Shown: piece after piece, positions 37,590 to 46,597 of the stretch
How positions within the stretch are numbered: position 1 is the first letter of the stretch
Layout of the letters: the number at the start of each line of letters is the position of its first letter
Assembly: GCF_000730625.1 (NCBI RefSeq)
Contig: NZ_BBIT01000009.1
Location: 186,001-250,000, forward strand
DNA: 64,000 nucleotides
Source of the DNA: Pseudomonas oryzihabitans NBRC 102199
Lineage (GTDB): Bacteria; Pseudomonadota; Gammaproteobacteria; Pseudomonadales; Pseudomonadaceae
Direction of reading: 5' to 3'
Made by a program: the position numbers and the translations under genes
The notes under the pieces: generated by a model
The model's database searches: none
Seen by the model: the letters and a program-made list of their open reading frames with translations, nothing else
What the model was told of the DNA's origin: nothing

Positions 37590-39086
37590 ATGAAGTTTCT
37601 CGGGATAGACTGCGGCACCCAGGGCACCAAGGCGGTGATCCTGGATGTCGAGCGCGGGGTGGTACTGGGTGAAGGCAGTGCGCCTCACCCCCTGACCGAG
37701 GGCGCCAATGGCCGCCGCGAGCAGAATCCGGCAGACTGGATCCGGGCCCTGGTGGCGGCCACCCGCGCCGCCCTGGCGCAGGCCGGCAGCGATGGCCAGG
37801 ACATCCTCGGCGTCGGCGTCTCCGGCCAGCAACATGGTCTGGTATTGCTCGACGACAGCGGCAAGGTCCTGCGGCCGGCCAAGCTCTGGTGCGACACCGA
37901 ATCCACCCCGGAAAACCAGCGCCTGCTGGAACACCTGGGTGGCGTGGAAGGCTCCATCGAGCGCCTGGGCCTGGCCATCGCGCCGGGCTACACCGTCTCC
38001 AAGCTGCTCTGGACCAAGGAACAGCACCCGGAGGTGTTCGACCAGATCGCCCAGGTGCTGCTGCCCCACGATTACCTGAACTTCTGGCTGACCGGACGCG
38101 CCGTGGCCGAATACGGCGACGCCTCGGGCACCGGCTATTTCAATGTGCGGACGCGCCAGTACGATCTGGAGTTGCTGCGCCACATCGACCCCAGTGGGCG
38201 CCTGGAGCGCGCCCTGCCGGTGCTGATCGAAGCCGACCAGCCGGTCGGACGGCTGCGGCCGGAGGTCGCCAGCCAACTGGGCATCAATCCCCAGGCGCTG
38301 GTCTCCAGCGGCGGCGGCGACAACATGATGGGCGCCCTGGGCACCGGCAACAGCCGCGCCGGCCAGATCACCCTGAGCCTGGGCACCTCGGGCACCCTCT
38401 ATGGGTATTCCGACGAACCTCGCATCAGCGACCATCCCGCCGTGGCGGGCTTCTGCTCGTCCAACGGCGGCTGGCTGCCGCTGATCTGTACCATGAACCT
38501 GACCAATGCCAGCGGCCAGATCCGCGAGTTGCTCGGCCTGGACCTGGCGGAATTCACCCGTCTGGTGGCGGAGTCGCCCATCGGCGCGGAAGGGGTACTG
38601 ATGCTGCCCTTCCTCAATGGCGAACGGGTACCGGCGCTGCCGACCGCCACCGCCAGCCTGCATGGCCTTACCGCCACCAACCTGACCCGCGCCAATCTGT
38701 GCCGGGCGGTGGTCGAGGGGGTGAGCTTCGCCCTGAGATATGGCTTCGATCTGCTGCGCGACCTGGGCATGCCCGGCGACACCCTCAGACTCATCGGCGG
38801 CGGCGCCAGGAGCCCGGTGTGGCGGCAGCTGATCGCCGATCTGATGAACACCCCGGTGGTCTGCCCGGTGCACGGCGAAGCCGCGGCCCTGGGGGGCGCC
38901 TTGCAGGCCGCCTGGTGCTGGAGTCGCGAGCAGGGCCGCCCGGAGTCGCTCGACAGCCTCACCGAGCGCTGCGTGCACCTGGACCCGGCCAGCCGCGCCG
39001 AACCGGACCCGGCGCGGGTCGCCGAGTACGAGGCGGCCTACCAGCGCTATCGGCAGCAACTGCGCGAGAGCTACGGGATCGCCTAG
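37590..39086 (+). CDS. xylB: Xylulokinase
   Basis: FGGY-family carbohydrate kinase of 498 residues that phosphorylates D-xylulose (the product of arabitol oxidation). The N-terminal phosphate loop is GIDCGTQGTKAV; the conserved VSGQQHGLV and the C-terminal IGGGARSPVWRQL complete the family pattern. An AAGGAG ribosome-binding site precedes the ATG at 37590. It is the last gene of the operon here, equivalent to mtlY of P. fluorescens; a fructokinase gene (mtlZ) that often follows is absent from this site. Confidence 0.95.
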   Translation: MKFLGIDCGTQGTKAVILDVERGVVLGEGSAPHPLTEGANGRREQNPADWIRALVAATRAALAQAGSDGQDILGVGVSGQQHGLVLLDDSGKVLRPAKLWCDTESTPENQRLLEHLGGVEGSIERLGLAIAPGYTVSKLLWTKEQHPEVFDQIAQVLLPHDYLNFWLTGRAVAEYGDASGTGYFNVRTRQYDLELLRHIDPSGRLERALPVLIEADQPVGRLRPEVASQLGINPQALVSSGGGDNMMGALGTGNSRAGQITLSLGTSGTLYGYSDEPRISDHPAVAGFCSSNGGWLPLICTMNLTNASGQIRELLGLDLAEFTRLVAESPIGAEGVLMLPFLNGERVPALPTATASLHGLTATNLTRANLCRAVVEGVSFALRYGFDLLRDLGMPGDTLRLIGGGARSPVWRQLIADLMNTPVVCPVHGEAAALGGALQAAWCWSREQGRPESLDSLTERCVHLDPASRAEPDPARVAEYEAAYQRYRQQLRESYGIA

Positions 39087-39098
39087 CGGATAGAGGGG

Positions 39099-39231
39099 GT
39101 GGAAAACGCCAGGCGGTTTTCCAACCTGCTGAAATTTGGCAACCAACCCGTCGTAGGGTGGACGCCGGCGCAGCCTTGTCCACCACTAGCCTGATGGCGC
39201 GTGGAAAACGCTACGCGGCTTTCCACCCTAC
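39099..39231. repeat. Three related imperfect palindromes (REP-like) after xylB
   Basis: The gap holds three units: 39099-39126 (GGTGGAAAACGCC with CGGTTTTCCAACC), 39154-39187 (GTAGGGTGGAC with GTCCACCACTA) and 39199-39231 (CGTGGAAAACGC with CGGCTTTCCACCCTA). The shared core is GTGGAAAACGC and its complement. They look like the dispersed palindromic elements found between convergent genes in pseudomonads and here separate xylB from ybaK. Confidence 0.7.
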
Positions 39232-39246
39232 CCGATAGGCAGGCGC

Positions 39247-39717
39247 TCAGCCCTTGCCGATAGGCACGAAGGGCGCGTCCAGCAAGCGGGCGAGGTCCGC
39301 CGGTGCCAGGGCGACTTCCAGCCCCCGGCGCCCGGCACTGACATGGATGCTCGGCAACGCCGCCGCGGAGTCGTCGATGAAGGTGCGCAGCCGCTTCTTC
39401 TGCCCCAGGGGGCTGATGCCGCCCACCAGGTAGCCGGTGCTGCGCTGGGCCTGGTCGGGTTTGGCCATCTCCAGTTTCTTCACCCCGGCCGCCTGGGCCA
39501 GGGCCTTGAGATCCAGGGTGCCGGCGACGGGCACGATGGCCACCAGCAATTCCTGTTTCTCGCTTGCCGCCAGCAGGGTCTTGAACACCGTCTCCGCTGC
39601 CAGACCGAGTTTCTCGGCGGCTTCCAGGCCGTAGGAGGCGGCCTTGGGGTCATGGTGGTAGCTCAGCACCTCGTGGGGCACCTGGCTCTTCTTGAGCAGT
39701 TCTATCGCCGGGGTCAT
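39247..39717 (-). CDS. ybaK: Cys-tRNA(Pro)/Cys-tRNA(Cys) deacylase YbaK
   Basis: Editing enzyme of the YbaK/EbsC family that hydrolyses Cys-tRNA(Pro) mischarged by prolyl-tRNA synthetase. The 156-residue protein starts MTPAIELLKKSQVPHEVLSYHHDP and contains KTLLAASEKQELLVAIVPVAG and GGISPLGQKKRLRTFID, all typical of YbaK. Its ATG overlaps the stop of the upstream diguanylate cyclase gene by four bases (ATGA). By coincidence the window also ends in proS, the enzyme whose errors YbaK corrects, but the two are 24 kb apart. Confidence 0.93.
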   Translation of the reverse strand: MTPAIELLKKSQVPHEVLSYHHDPKAASYGLEAAEKLGLAAETVFKTLLAASEKQELLVAIVPVAGTLDLKALAQAAGVKKLEMAKPDQAQRSTGYLVGGISPLGQKKRLRTFIDDSAAALPSIHVSAGRRGLEVALAPADLARLLDAPFVPIGKG

Positions 39718-40778
39718 GCCAGCACTCCTTGGGGATCGGCCACCTCCGCCCGCCCGCGGCCCTGCGCCTTGGCGCGGTAGAGAGCGAAGTCGGCCGCCTG
39801 CAACCAGTGGGCGACGTCATCGTAGGCGCGGTCGAAGCCAGCGATGCCGCAGCTCAGGCCGACGCGCACGTTCTGACGGTCGCCGGGGCCGCCTGCCTGC
39901 ATTTCATGCAGACGCTCCTGCAGCCGCCGGATCAGATCCAGGGCCCGCTCGGGCGAGGTGTCGGGCAAGAGGATACCGAATTCGTCACCGCCAAAACGAC
40001 CGGCGAGATCGCTGGTGCGGATGGTGCGCGCCAGCAGACCGGAAAACTGGCGCAGCATCTCGTCGCCGGCCTGATGCCCGAAGCGGTCGTTGATGAGCTT
40101 GAAGTTGTCCAGGTCGATCATCACCAGGCTGGCCGCGGCGCCGCTGCGTTTGCAGCGGGCGAATTCCCGGTGCAGCAGCTGATCCCAGTGGGTTCTGTTG
40201 TGCAGCCCGGTCATGCCGTCCTGCTTGCTGATCAGCTCCAGCTCCTGCTGGCGCCGCGACAACTGCTGCGCCAGGCGAAAGCTCACCAGGCCCAGGGCCC
40301 AGGGATAGGCGATGATCATCGGCAGGCAGGCATAGATCTGTGCGGTGGAGGTCTCGATGGCGACCGGATGGCGCAGCACCACGAGGCCGACCAGGATGCC
40401 CGCCAATTGCGCGACCAGCCCTCGGCGCCAGAACGCCAGGCCACCGGCGCCGAGCATGTTGAGACCGGTCATGGCGAGCAGCGTCGCGCTGGGCAGGAGG
40501 TTGAAGCCCATGCTCGCCGCCCAGAAGCCGGCCGAGCCGCAGTCCAGTAGCAGATTGCCCAGTTCGGTGCGATAGGGATCGCGCGCACGGACGGCGCGCC
40601 AATAGGCCAGCGGCGACCAGAGCAGCGCATTGGCCAGCAGCAGGATCCACAGTCCGATGGACACCGGCTGGGTGAGCTGCACCGAGACGATGCAACTCAG
40701 GCTGAGCAACAGACCAATCGCACGGGGTAGCCAGAGCCGCCGGGCAAAATTGCGGCCACGGGTGAGCACATCTGGCAT
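39714..40778 (-). CDS. Membrane-bound diguanylate cyclase (GGDEF)
   Basis: A 354-residue protein with an N-terminal membrane region of about five or six hydrophobic segments (15-185) and a C-terminal GGDEF domain that makes cyclic-di-GMP. The active-site GGDEF is at 263-267 and a product-inhibition I-site, RTSD, lies at 254-257 with the standard five-residue spacing. DGMTGLHNRTHWDQLL marks the start of the domain. No known periplasmic sensor domain is present, so the signal is unknown. It overlaps ybaK by four bases. Confidence 0.93.
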   Translation of the reverse strand: MPDVLTRGRNFARRLWLPRAIGLLLSLSCIVSVQLTQPVSIGLWILLLANALLWSPLAYWRAVRARDPYRTELGNLLLDCGSAGFWAASMGFNLLPSATLLAMTGLNMLGAGGLAFWRRGLVAQLAGILVGLVVLRHPVAIETSTAQIYACLPMIIAYPWALGLVSFRLAQQLSRRQQELELISKQDGMTGLHNRTHWDQLLHREFARCKRSGAAASLVMIDLDNFKLINDRFGHQAGDEMLRQFSGLLARTIRTSDLAGRFGGDEFGILLPDTSPERALDLIRRLQERLHEMQAGGPGDRQNVRVGLSCGIAGFDRAYDDVAHWLQAADFALYRAKAQGRGRAEVADPQGVLA

Positions 40779-41000
40779 TGACGATCCCCACTGCGACGGA
40801 CGATGAAAGGTCGCGCATTATCAGTGGACAAGGGCAAAACGCCAGCGACCGCGACCTGAACGTCGTGTTCCGAACCTTACGACGCCCCTAGACACTGCCA
40901 GAAGGAAACATCGGGTGACACGCACACCGGACGAACAGCCTTGAACCTCGGCCTGACCGGCCTCATCCAATGGTCAGGCCCGTCAAAAAGAGGAAGCCGC

Positions 41001-41438
41001 ATGCAAGTCCAAGTCAACAGTGACCACAACATCGAAGGCAGCGCCGGTTTGCAGAATTGGGTGGCGTCCGTGGTGGAAGACCGCCTGGATCGCTTCGACG
41101 AACTCCTGACCCGCGTCGAGGTGCACCTCAACGACGAGAACGCCGGCAAATCGGGCGCCCAGGACAAGCGGTGCCAGATGGAGGCCCGCATCAAGGGCCA
41201 TCAGCCGCTTTCGGTGACGCACAAGGCCGAATCCCTGGAACAGGCGGTGGATGGCGCAGCCGACAAGCTGCACCGGGCCATCAGCAACCTCTCCGGCAAG
41301 CTGGAAAAGAAGCGGCTGTCGGGCGGTGAACTCAATGACCCCCTGGCCCTGGAAGATTCCGAAGAATTCCAGGACTCGCTGCGGCAGGACGAATTTCTCG
41401 AACGGGAGCAACTGGCTCACGATCACCAGTTGAAGTGA
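41001..41438 (+). CDS. HPF/RaiA-family ribosome-associated protein
   Basis: A 145-residue protein with the fold of ribosome hibernation factors: MQVQVNSDHNIEG, then VEVHLNDENAG and a helix-rich middle (ESLEQAVDGAADKLHRAISNLSGKLEKKRL). The acidic tail (about 110-145) distinguishes it from the classical short HPF. The start at 41001 has an AGAGGAAG ribosome-binding site. A role in stationary-phase ribosome protection is inferred from the family; the rmf gene lies 5 kb away. It stands alone and ends at a terminator. Confidence 0.85.
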   Translation: MQVQVNSDHNIEGSAGLQNWVASVVEDRLDRFDELLTRVEVHLNDENAGKSGAQDKRCQMEARIKGHQPLSVTHKAESLEQAVDGAADKLHRAISNLSGKLEKKRLSGGELNDPLALEDSEEFQDSLRQDEFLEREQLAHDHQLK

Positions 41439-41465
41439 TGCGCCGTTAGACGCTAGCGTTCAACC

Positions 41466-41496
41466 GAGGCCGCTCCCTGAGCGGCCTCGCTGTTTT
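41466..41496 (+). terminator. Terminator after the HPF-like gene
   Basis: A perfect ten-base stem, GAGGCCGCTC (41466-41475) with GAGCGGCCTC (41479-41488), is followed by GCTGTTTTCC. It lies 27 bases past the stop codon. Confidence 0.85.
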
Positions 41497-41519
41497 CCAC
41501 CCCGGCACAAGGAAGCCCC

Positions 41520-42578
41520 ATGCCCTCCCCCTTTCGCGTCGCCCTGATCGGTTACGGCTTCGTCGGTCAGACTTTTCATGGCCCCCTGCTGAGCTCCATC
41601 CCTGGGCTCTCCCTGGAGCTGGTGGCCTCACGGGATGCCGCACGTGTGCAGGCCGATCTGCCCGGGGTGCGCGTCACCGCGGATTACCTGGCGGCCGTGA
41701 GGGATCCGGCCATCGACCTGGTGGTGATCGCCTCACCCAACCAGACCCATGCGCCTCTCGCCAGCGCCGCCCTGGCCGCCGGCAAGCACGTGGTGGTCGA
41801 CAAGCCCTTTACCGTGACCCTGGCCGAAGCTCGGCAACTGGTCGAGGAAGCCGAACAGGCCGGCCGGTTGCTGTCGGTGTTCCAGAATCGTCGCTGGGAC
41901 AGCGATTTCCTCGGCTTGCAGGCAGTCCTGGCCAGCGGCGCCCTGGGTGAGTTGACCAGCCTGGAATCCCGTATCGAGCGCTTTCGTCCCGAGGTGCGGA
42001 CGCGCTGGCGCGAAGCCGCGCTGCCCGGCAGTGGCCTCTGGTTCGATCTCGGTCCCCATCTGCTGGATCAGGCGCTCTGCCTGTTCGGCCTGCCCGAGCG
42101 CCTGCAGGCGCAGCTGGTGCGGCAACGACCCGGCGCCCTCACCGACGACTGGTTCCAGGTGCAGCTGGACTACGGCGCTCGCCAGGTGACCCTGAGAGCC
42201 GGGATGCTGGCCGCCGGTGGCGTGCCGCGCTTTCTAGCGCAGGGCACCGCGGCCAGCTGGATCAAGCAAGGCGCGGATCGTCAGGAGGACGCGCTCAAGG
42301 CCGGCGTACGCCCCGGTGGTCCCGACTGGGGCCAGGATCCGGATCCTGGCTGGCTGATCGAGGCCAGCGGCGAGCGCCAGGCCCTGCCGACGCCGGCGGG
42401 CGATCACCGTCGCTACTACCTCGCCTTGGTCGAAGCCCTCGCCGGTCGCGCCGGCAATCCCGTCAGCCCGGCCCAGGCTTGCGCCCTCATGGCCCTGCTG
42501 GAAGCGGCGCAGCGTTCCTCGGCGGAAGGTCGGGCGCTGATGCCCGAACTCAGCGCGGCGGAACGCGCGGCCTACTGA
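41520..42578 (+). CDS. Gfo/Idh/MocA-family oxidoreductase (YdgJ-like)
   Basis: NAD(P)-dependent sugar or inositol oxidoreductase of 352 residues. The N-terminal Rossmann site is IGYGFVGQTFHGPLL. The family lysine is in VVDKPFTVTLAEA. The block FQNRRWDSDFLGLQ and the LWFDLGPHLLDQAL motif place it near E. coli YdgJ and scyllo-inositol dehydrogenases. The substrate is not determinable. It ends overlapping the stop of the convergent acyltransferase gene by seven bases. Confidence 0.9.
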   Translation: MPSPFRVALIGYGFVGQTFHGPLLSSIPGLSLELVASRDAARVQADLPGVRVTADYLAAVRDPAIDLVVIASPNQTHAPLASAALAAGKHVVVDKPFTVTLAEARQLVEEAEQAGRLLSVFQNRRWDSDFLGLQAVLASGALGELTSLESRIERFRPEVRTRWREAALPGSGLWFDLGPHLLDQALCLFGLPERLQAQLVRQRPGALTDDWFQVQLDYGARQVTLRAGMLAAGGVPRFLAQGTAASWIKQGADRQEDALKAGVRPGGPDWGQDPDPGWLIEASGERQALPTPAGDHRRYYLALVEALAGRAGNPVSPAQACALMALLEAAQRSSAEGRALMPELSAAERAAY

Positions 42579-43606
42579 CCGGCCACCCACTGCGGGCGCC
42601 GTCCGGCCAGGCGCTCGCCCAGCTGGCGCAGGGTGCGCGACAGGCGGCGCTCGATCCACTCGTAGCTGGCCCAGGCCAGCAGCAGGATCACCGGCAGGCA
42701 GACCATCAGGGTCTGGTAGGGACTGAATCCCCACTGCTGGTGCAGCCAGTAGTCGCCCAGCCAGAGCACGATCACGTGCACCAGATAGACCGAATAGGAC
42801 CAGTCCCCCAGCGCCTTGCACAGCCGCGAGCCGGCGAACCAGGGTTCGAGGATCACGCAGGCGCCGACCAGTACCGCACTGGGCACGCCCCAGGTCAGCA
42901 GGCGCCAGGGATGATCGGCGGGAAAAGCCACCAGGCAGGTCAGTGCCGCCAGGGCCGCCACCAGAGCCAGGGGTTTGGGTCCGCGCAGGGCGCCACGGCG
43001 ATAGAGCGCCGCCAGGCTCACGCCTAGCAGGAATTCGAAGATGATCGGATTGCGATAGAAGCTGCTGACAAAGGACTCGCGGGCCAGCACCAGGCTGACC
43101 AGGATTACCAGCAGGCTGACCATCCCGATGCGCCAGCGCTCGGCCACACCAAAGGACAGGGCGAACAGCAGGTAGAACAGCATCTCGAAGTTGAGCGTCC
43201 AGCCCACCGGCAGGATCGGATAGTGGCCGAAGCCCGCCGGATTCTCGCTGGGAATGAAGAACAGCGAAAGCAGCAGTTCGCGCGCGGCGACGCCATAGAT
43301 GGGCATCACGTCGCTGGCGAGATAGAGGATCAGCGCCGTCACCGCGGTGTACAGCCAATAGGCCGGGACGATGCGGGCGATGCGATGCCAGAGGAAGGTA
43401 CTGCGCCTGAGCGGTCGGCCCGCGGTGGACAGGTGGATCACGAAGCCGCTGAGCACGAAGAAGATGTCGACCCCGACCTGTCCCCGGGTGGAGAGCAGAT
43501 GGCCACCGAGGCTGTCGGCGTGGAAATCGAAGAACACCTGCATGAAGTGATGAAAGACCACCAGCCAGGCGGCCAGGGCCCTGAGAGCCTGCAGTGAAAC
43601 CAGCAT
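42572..43606 (-). CDS. Acyltransferase 3 family membrane protein
   Basis: Integral membrane O-acyltransferase of 344 residues with about ten hydrophobic segments. The conserved opening is LQALRALAAWLVVFHHFMQVF and the motif after the second segment is GVDIFFVLSGFVIHLST. Members acylate surface polysaccharides, peptidoglycan or lipids; no glycan gene cluster is nearby, so the substrate is open. It is convergent with the oxidoreductase gene and its coding end overlaps that gene by seven bases. Confidence 0.9.
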   Translation of the reverse strand: MLVSLQALRALAAWLVVFHHFMQVFFDFHADSLGGHLLSTRGQVGVDIFFVLSGFVIHLSTAGRPLRRSTFLWHRIARIVPAYWLYTAVTALILYLASDVMPIYGVAARELLLSLFFIPSENPAGFGHYPILPVGWTLNFEMLFYLLFALSFGVAERWRIGMVSLLVILVSLVLARESFVSSFYRNPIIFEFLLGVSLAALYRRGALRGPKPLALVAALAALTCLVAFPADHPWRLLTWGVPSAVLVGACVILEPWFAGSRLCKALGDWSYSVYLVHVIVLWLGDYWLHQQWGFSPYQTLMVCLPVILLLAWASYEWIERRLSRTLRQLGERLAGRRPQWVAGQ

Positions 43607-43773
43607 CGTAGAACCTTTCCCTCCTCATCCCGCCAGGCACGACCCAGCGCTGCGCCGTCATTGTGGACGGCACGGGCTGCTGGGGCGTTCGTGGGAAAAG
43701 GCTGGATTGCGCCGGTTCACAGGCTGAACAGCTCGATGCCCGACCCGTTCAGCGGCAGTTCAGGCGGCTGACC

Positions 43774-45957
43774 TCATTGCAGGCTGAACCGCCAGGCGCG
43801 ATGGATCTTGGGATTGCGCGCGAAATCCGGATCCAGGGTGCTGGCGCTGATCTCTTCGACGCGATAGCGCTCGGCGAGACTCGCATCCAGTTCGAACTTG
43901 CGGAAGTTGTTGGAGAAATACAGCACGCCGTTGCGACTCAGGTGGGCCATGGCCGAGTCGAGCAGGGCGACGTGATCGCGCTGGACGTCGAACACCCCTT
44001 CCAGGCGCTTGGAGTTGGAGAAGGTCGGCGGGTCGACGAAGATCAGATCGTATTCGCCGCGATCGTTTTCCAGCCAGTGCAGGACATCGCCCTGTTCCAG
44101 GCGGTGCCGCTCGGAAAAGCCGTTGAGCGCCAGGTTGCGCCGGGCCCAGTCCAGGTAGGTGCGCGAGAGGTCGACGCTGGTGGTGCTGCGTGCACCGCCC
44201 ACTGCCGCCTGCACCGTGGCGGCGCCGGTGTAGCAGAACAGATTGAGGAAACGCTTGCCCTGGGCTTCCTGGCGCAGCCGCAGACGCAGCGGACGGTGAT
44301 CGAGGAACAGCCCGGTATCCAGGTAGTCGGTGAGGTTGACCAGCAGCTTGGCGCCCGCTTCTTCCACCTGCAGGAATTCACCCTGGGCGGCCTGGCGTTC
44401 GTACTGCTTGGTGCCGCTCTGCCGCTCACGGCGCTTGACCACCACCAGTGACGGATCGATGTTCAACGCCTGGGGAATGGCGGCCAGGGCGTCGAGCAGG
44501 CGCGCCTGGGCCTTGTCCGGGTCGATGGAGCGCGGCGGTGCGTATTCCTGCACGTGCACGCGATCGCCGTAGAGATCCACCGCCACCGCGTACTCGGGCA
44601 TGTCGGCGTCATACAGGCGATAGCACTGCACGCCCTGGCTGCGGGCCCACTTGCCGAGCTGCTTGAGATTCTTCTGCAGCCGATTGGCGAACATCTGCCC
44701 GCCTTCGCTGAGCTTGGCCGGCTCCGCCGCCTGGGCATTGGCCGGGCGTTCGCCACTGCGACTGCCGGTGACGAACTGGCGGGTCTCCACCTCGAACATC
44801 AGCAGCTTGCAGGGCAAGGCGCCATTCCAGAAGGCGTATTGCTTGTGACTGCGGATGCCCATGCGCTTGCCCAGCTCGGGCGCGCCGGTAAAGACCCCTG
44901 CACGCCAGCCCAGGCAGGCCTGGCGCAGGCGCTCGCCAAGATTCTGGTAGAGGTACAGCAGGCTGGCTTCGTCACCCAGGCGCTCGCCATAGGGCGGGTT
45001 GCAGATCACCAGGCCGGTCTGGCCCTTGTCCGGACGCGGCTCGAAGCTGGCGACCTCGCCCTGGTAGACCCTGATCCACTCGGACAGCCCGGCCCGCTCG
45101 ATGTTGTTGCGCGCCGGCTGGATCAGCCGCGGATCGGCTTCGTAGCCGCGAATCCAGGCCGGCGTCCTGGCCAGGCCCGCAGTGGCTCGCGCTTCAGCCT
45201 CCTGGTGCAGTTGCTGCCAGAGGGCGGGCACATGGCCCAGCCAGCCGGAAAAGCCCCAGCGCTCGCGGCGCAGGTTGGGGGCGATGTCCGCCGCCATCAA
45301 GCCGGCCTCGACCAGGAAGGTGCCCACCCCGCACATGGGGTCGGCCAGGGCGCCACCGGCCGCGGCCAGGGCCGGCCAGCCCGCACGGATCAGCACCGCG
45401 GCCGCCAGGTTTTCCTTGAGCGGCGCCGCGCCCTGCTGCAGGCGATAACCGCGCTGGTGCAGGCTCTGACCGGAGAGATCCAGCGAGAGGATGGCCTGGC
45501 CGCGCTCCAGGTGCAGGTGGACGCGCAGATCCGGAGCAACCTTGTCCACCGTGGGCCGCTGCCCGGTGCGCTCGCGCAGGCGGTCGACGATGGCGTCCTT
45601 GACCTTGAGGGCACCGAAATGGGTGTTGTCGATGCCCGCGCCCTGGCCGCTGAAGCCCACCGCCAGGGTGCCGGTGGGCGCCAGGTGTTCTTCCCATTCC
45701 ACCCCGTGCACGCCCAGGTACAGCCCCTGGGGGTCTTCCACCGGGAAGCGCGCCAGCACCAGCAGCACCCGGTTGGCCAGGCGCGACCAGAGGCATAGGC
45801 GGTAGGCATCCGCGAGACTGGCCTCGCCGCGCACCGCCGCGGTCTGGCTGCGGGCCTCCTGCAAGCCGAGGCCCTGGGCCTCTTCCAGCAGCAGGGTCTC
45901 GAGTCCCTTGGGACAGGTGAGGATGAGTTGTTGCATCGCGGACATCGTTGAATCCAT
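43774..45957 (-). CDS. rlmL: Bifunctional 23S rRNA methyltransferase RlmKL
   Basis: Fused methyltransferase of 727 residues that makes m2G2445 (N-terminal RlmL half) and m7G2069 (C-terminal RlmK half). A THUMP domain (about 50-160) precedes the first catalytic domain with DPMCGVGTF (206-214) and the NPPYGERLG motif (320-328). The RlmK half has LNLFCYTGAATV and DPPTFSNSKR (642-651). Two further ATGs (codons 5 and 8) could be the true start. It is followed upstream by the rmf gene, transcribed away, the order seen in other pseudomonads. Confidence 0.95.
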   Translation of the reverse strand: MDSTMSAMQQLILTCPKGLETLLLEEAQGLGLQEARSQTAAVRGEASLADAYRLCLWSRLANRVLLVLARFPVEDPQGLYLGVHGVEWEEHLAPTGTLAVGFSGQGAGIDNTHFGALKVKDAIVDRLRERTGQRPTVDKVAPDLRVHLHLERGQAILSLDLSGQSLHQRGYRLQQGAAPLKENLAAAVLIRAGWPALAAAGGALADPMCGVGTFLVEAGLMAADIAPNLRRERWGFSGWLGHVPALWQQLHQEAEARATAGLARTPAWIRGYEADPRLIQPARNNIERAGLSEWIRVYQGEVASFEPRPDKGQTGLVICNPPYGERLGDEASLLYLYQNLGERLRQACLGWRAGVFTGAPELGKRMGIRSHKQYAFWNGALPCKLLMFEVETRQFVTGSRSGERPANAQAAEPAKLSEGGQMFANRLQKNLKQLGKWARSQGVQCYRLYDADMPEYAVAVDLYGDRVHVQEYAPPRSIDPDKAQARLLDALAAIPQALNIDPSLVVVKRRERQSGTKQYERQAAQGEFLQVEEAGAKLLVNLTDYLDTGLFLDHRPLRLRLRQEAQGKRFLNLFCYTGAATVQAAVGGARSTTSVDLSRTYLDWARRNLALNGFSERHRLEQGDVLHWLENDRGEYDLIFVDPPTFSNSKRLEGVFDVQRDHVALLDSAMAHLSRNGVLYFSNNFRKFELDASLAERYRVEEISASTLDPDFARNPKIHRAWRFSLQ

Positions 45958-46262
45958 AGGTTAGCGCAAGGAACTTTCTGCCTTTGGTCGGATTGACCGA
46001 TGAGGACAGCCCCTTGCGTGAAAGTTTGACTGCGTCTCAACAAGCCGCAGTGACGGCATTCCAGCGGCGGTTTATCGCCATTTCATTTCGATTTGATTAC
46101 GGCTTATAGCTAAAAGGTCGTTCCCAGCCAGAGCGCCATTGGTTAGTAATTGACCACCCGCAGCGCGAAGGTGCGGGGCGGATGTCAGGACGCCGGCTCT
46201 GGCATCCAGGCCTGCAACGGGCCATGGACAATCTGCAAGTCAACCTACGAGGGCACTACCCT
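45958..46262. other. Divergent rlmKL/rmf region
   Basis: This 305-base gap has no convincing gene. It must contain promoters for both directions. A candidate -10 (TATAGC in CTTATAGCTAAAAGG, about 46104-46109) lies upstream of rmf, and a hairpin CCCGCA/TGCGGG occurs at 46157-46177. The rmf leader would then be about 150 bases long, which leaves room for post-transcriptional control. Confidence 0.5.
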
Positions 46263-46478
46263 ATGAGAAGACTCAAGCGTGATCCAATGGAACGAGCTTT
46301 CCAGCGTGGTTATCAGCACGGCATCGTGGGCAAATCGCGGGACCTCTGCCCCTTCACCCAGGACGCCGTCCGGCAGGCCTGGCTCAATGGCTGGCGTGAG
46401 GGCCGTAGCGACCAATGGGACGGCTACGTAGGCACCGCCGGTCTTCAACGCATGAATCAACTTCAAGCCGTAGGCTAA
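46263..46478 (+). CDS. rmf: Ribosome modulation factor
   Basis: A 71-residue basic protein that dimerises 70S ribosomes into inactive 100S particles in stationary phase. The whole sequence matches the family: MRRLKRDPMERAFQRGYQHG, then LCPFTQDAVRQAWLNGWREG and a tail ending LQAVG. The ATG at 46263 is chosen over longer in-frame readings because homology starts exactly there; a GAGGG ribosome-binding site lies ten bases upstream. It is divergent from rlmKL and convergent with pyrD. Confidence 0.96.
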   Translation: MRRLKRDPMERAFQRGYQHGIVGKSRDLCPFTQDAVRQAWLNGWREGRSDQWDGYVGTAGLQRMNQLQAVG

Positions 46479-46570
46479 TTCGATTTCACTAGCGGAAGCC
46501 CAGGGCTTCCCATAGCGTTCTGGTTGTTTTCCAGTCAGATCCTCTCCCAGGATCAGGGACCCGGTCCCAC

Positions 46571-46591
46571 GGGGGCTCCCAGCGAGCCCCC
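46571..46591. terminator. Hairpin between rmf and pyrD
   Basis: GGGGGCTC (46571-46578) pairs with GAGCCCCC (46584-46591) around a five-base loop, in the gap between the two convergent genes. There is no long T-run on either side, so strength is uncertain. Confidence 0.5.
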
Positions 46592-46597
46592 TCCCCC

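Noticed and set aside
36549-39146. An 865-codon frame antisense to mtlD and xylB
   Set aside because: It spans two well-identified genes on the other strand and reads as GC-rich shadow sequence.
42234-43673. A 479-codon frame on the same strand as the acyltransferase
   Set aside because: It is the out-of-frame reading of the acyltransferase gene, Arg/Gly/Pro-rich, with no hydrophobic pattern or motif.
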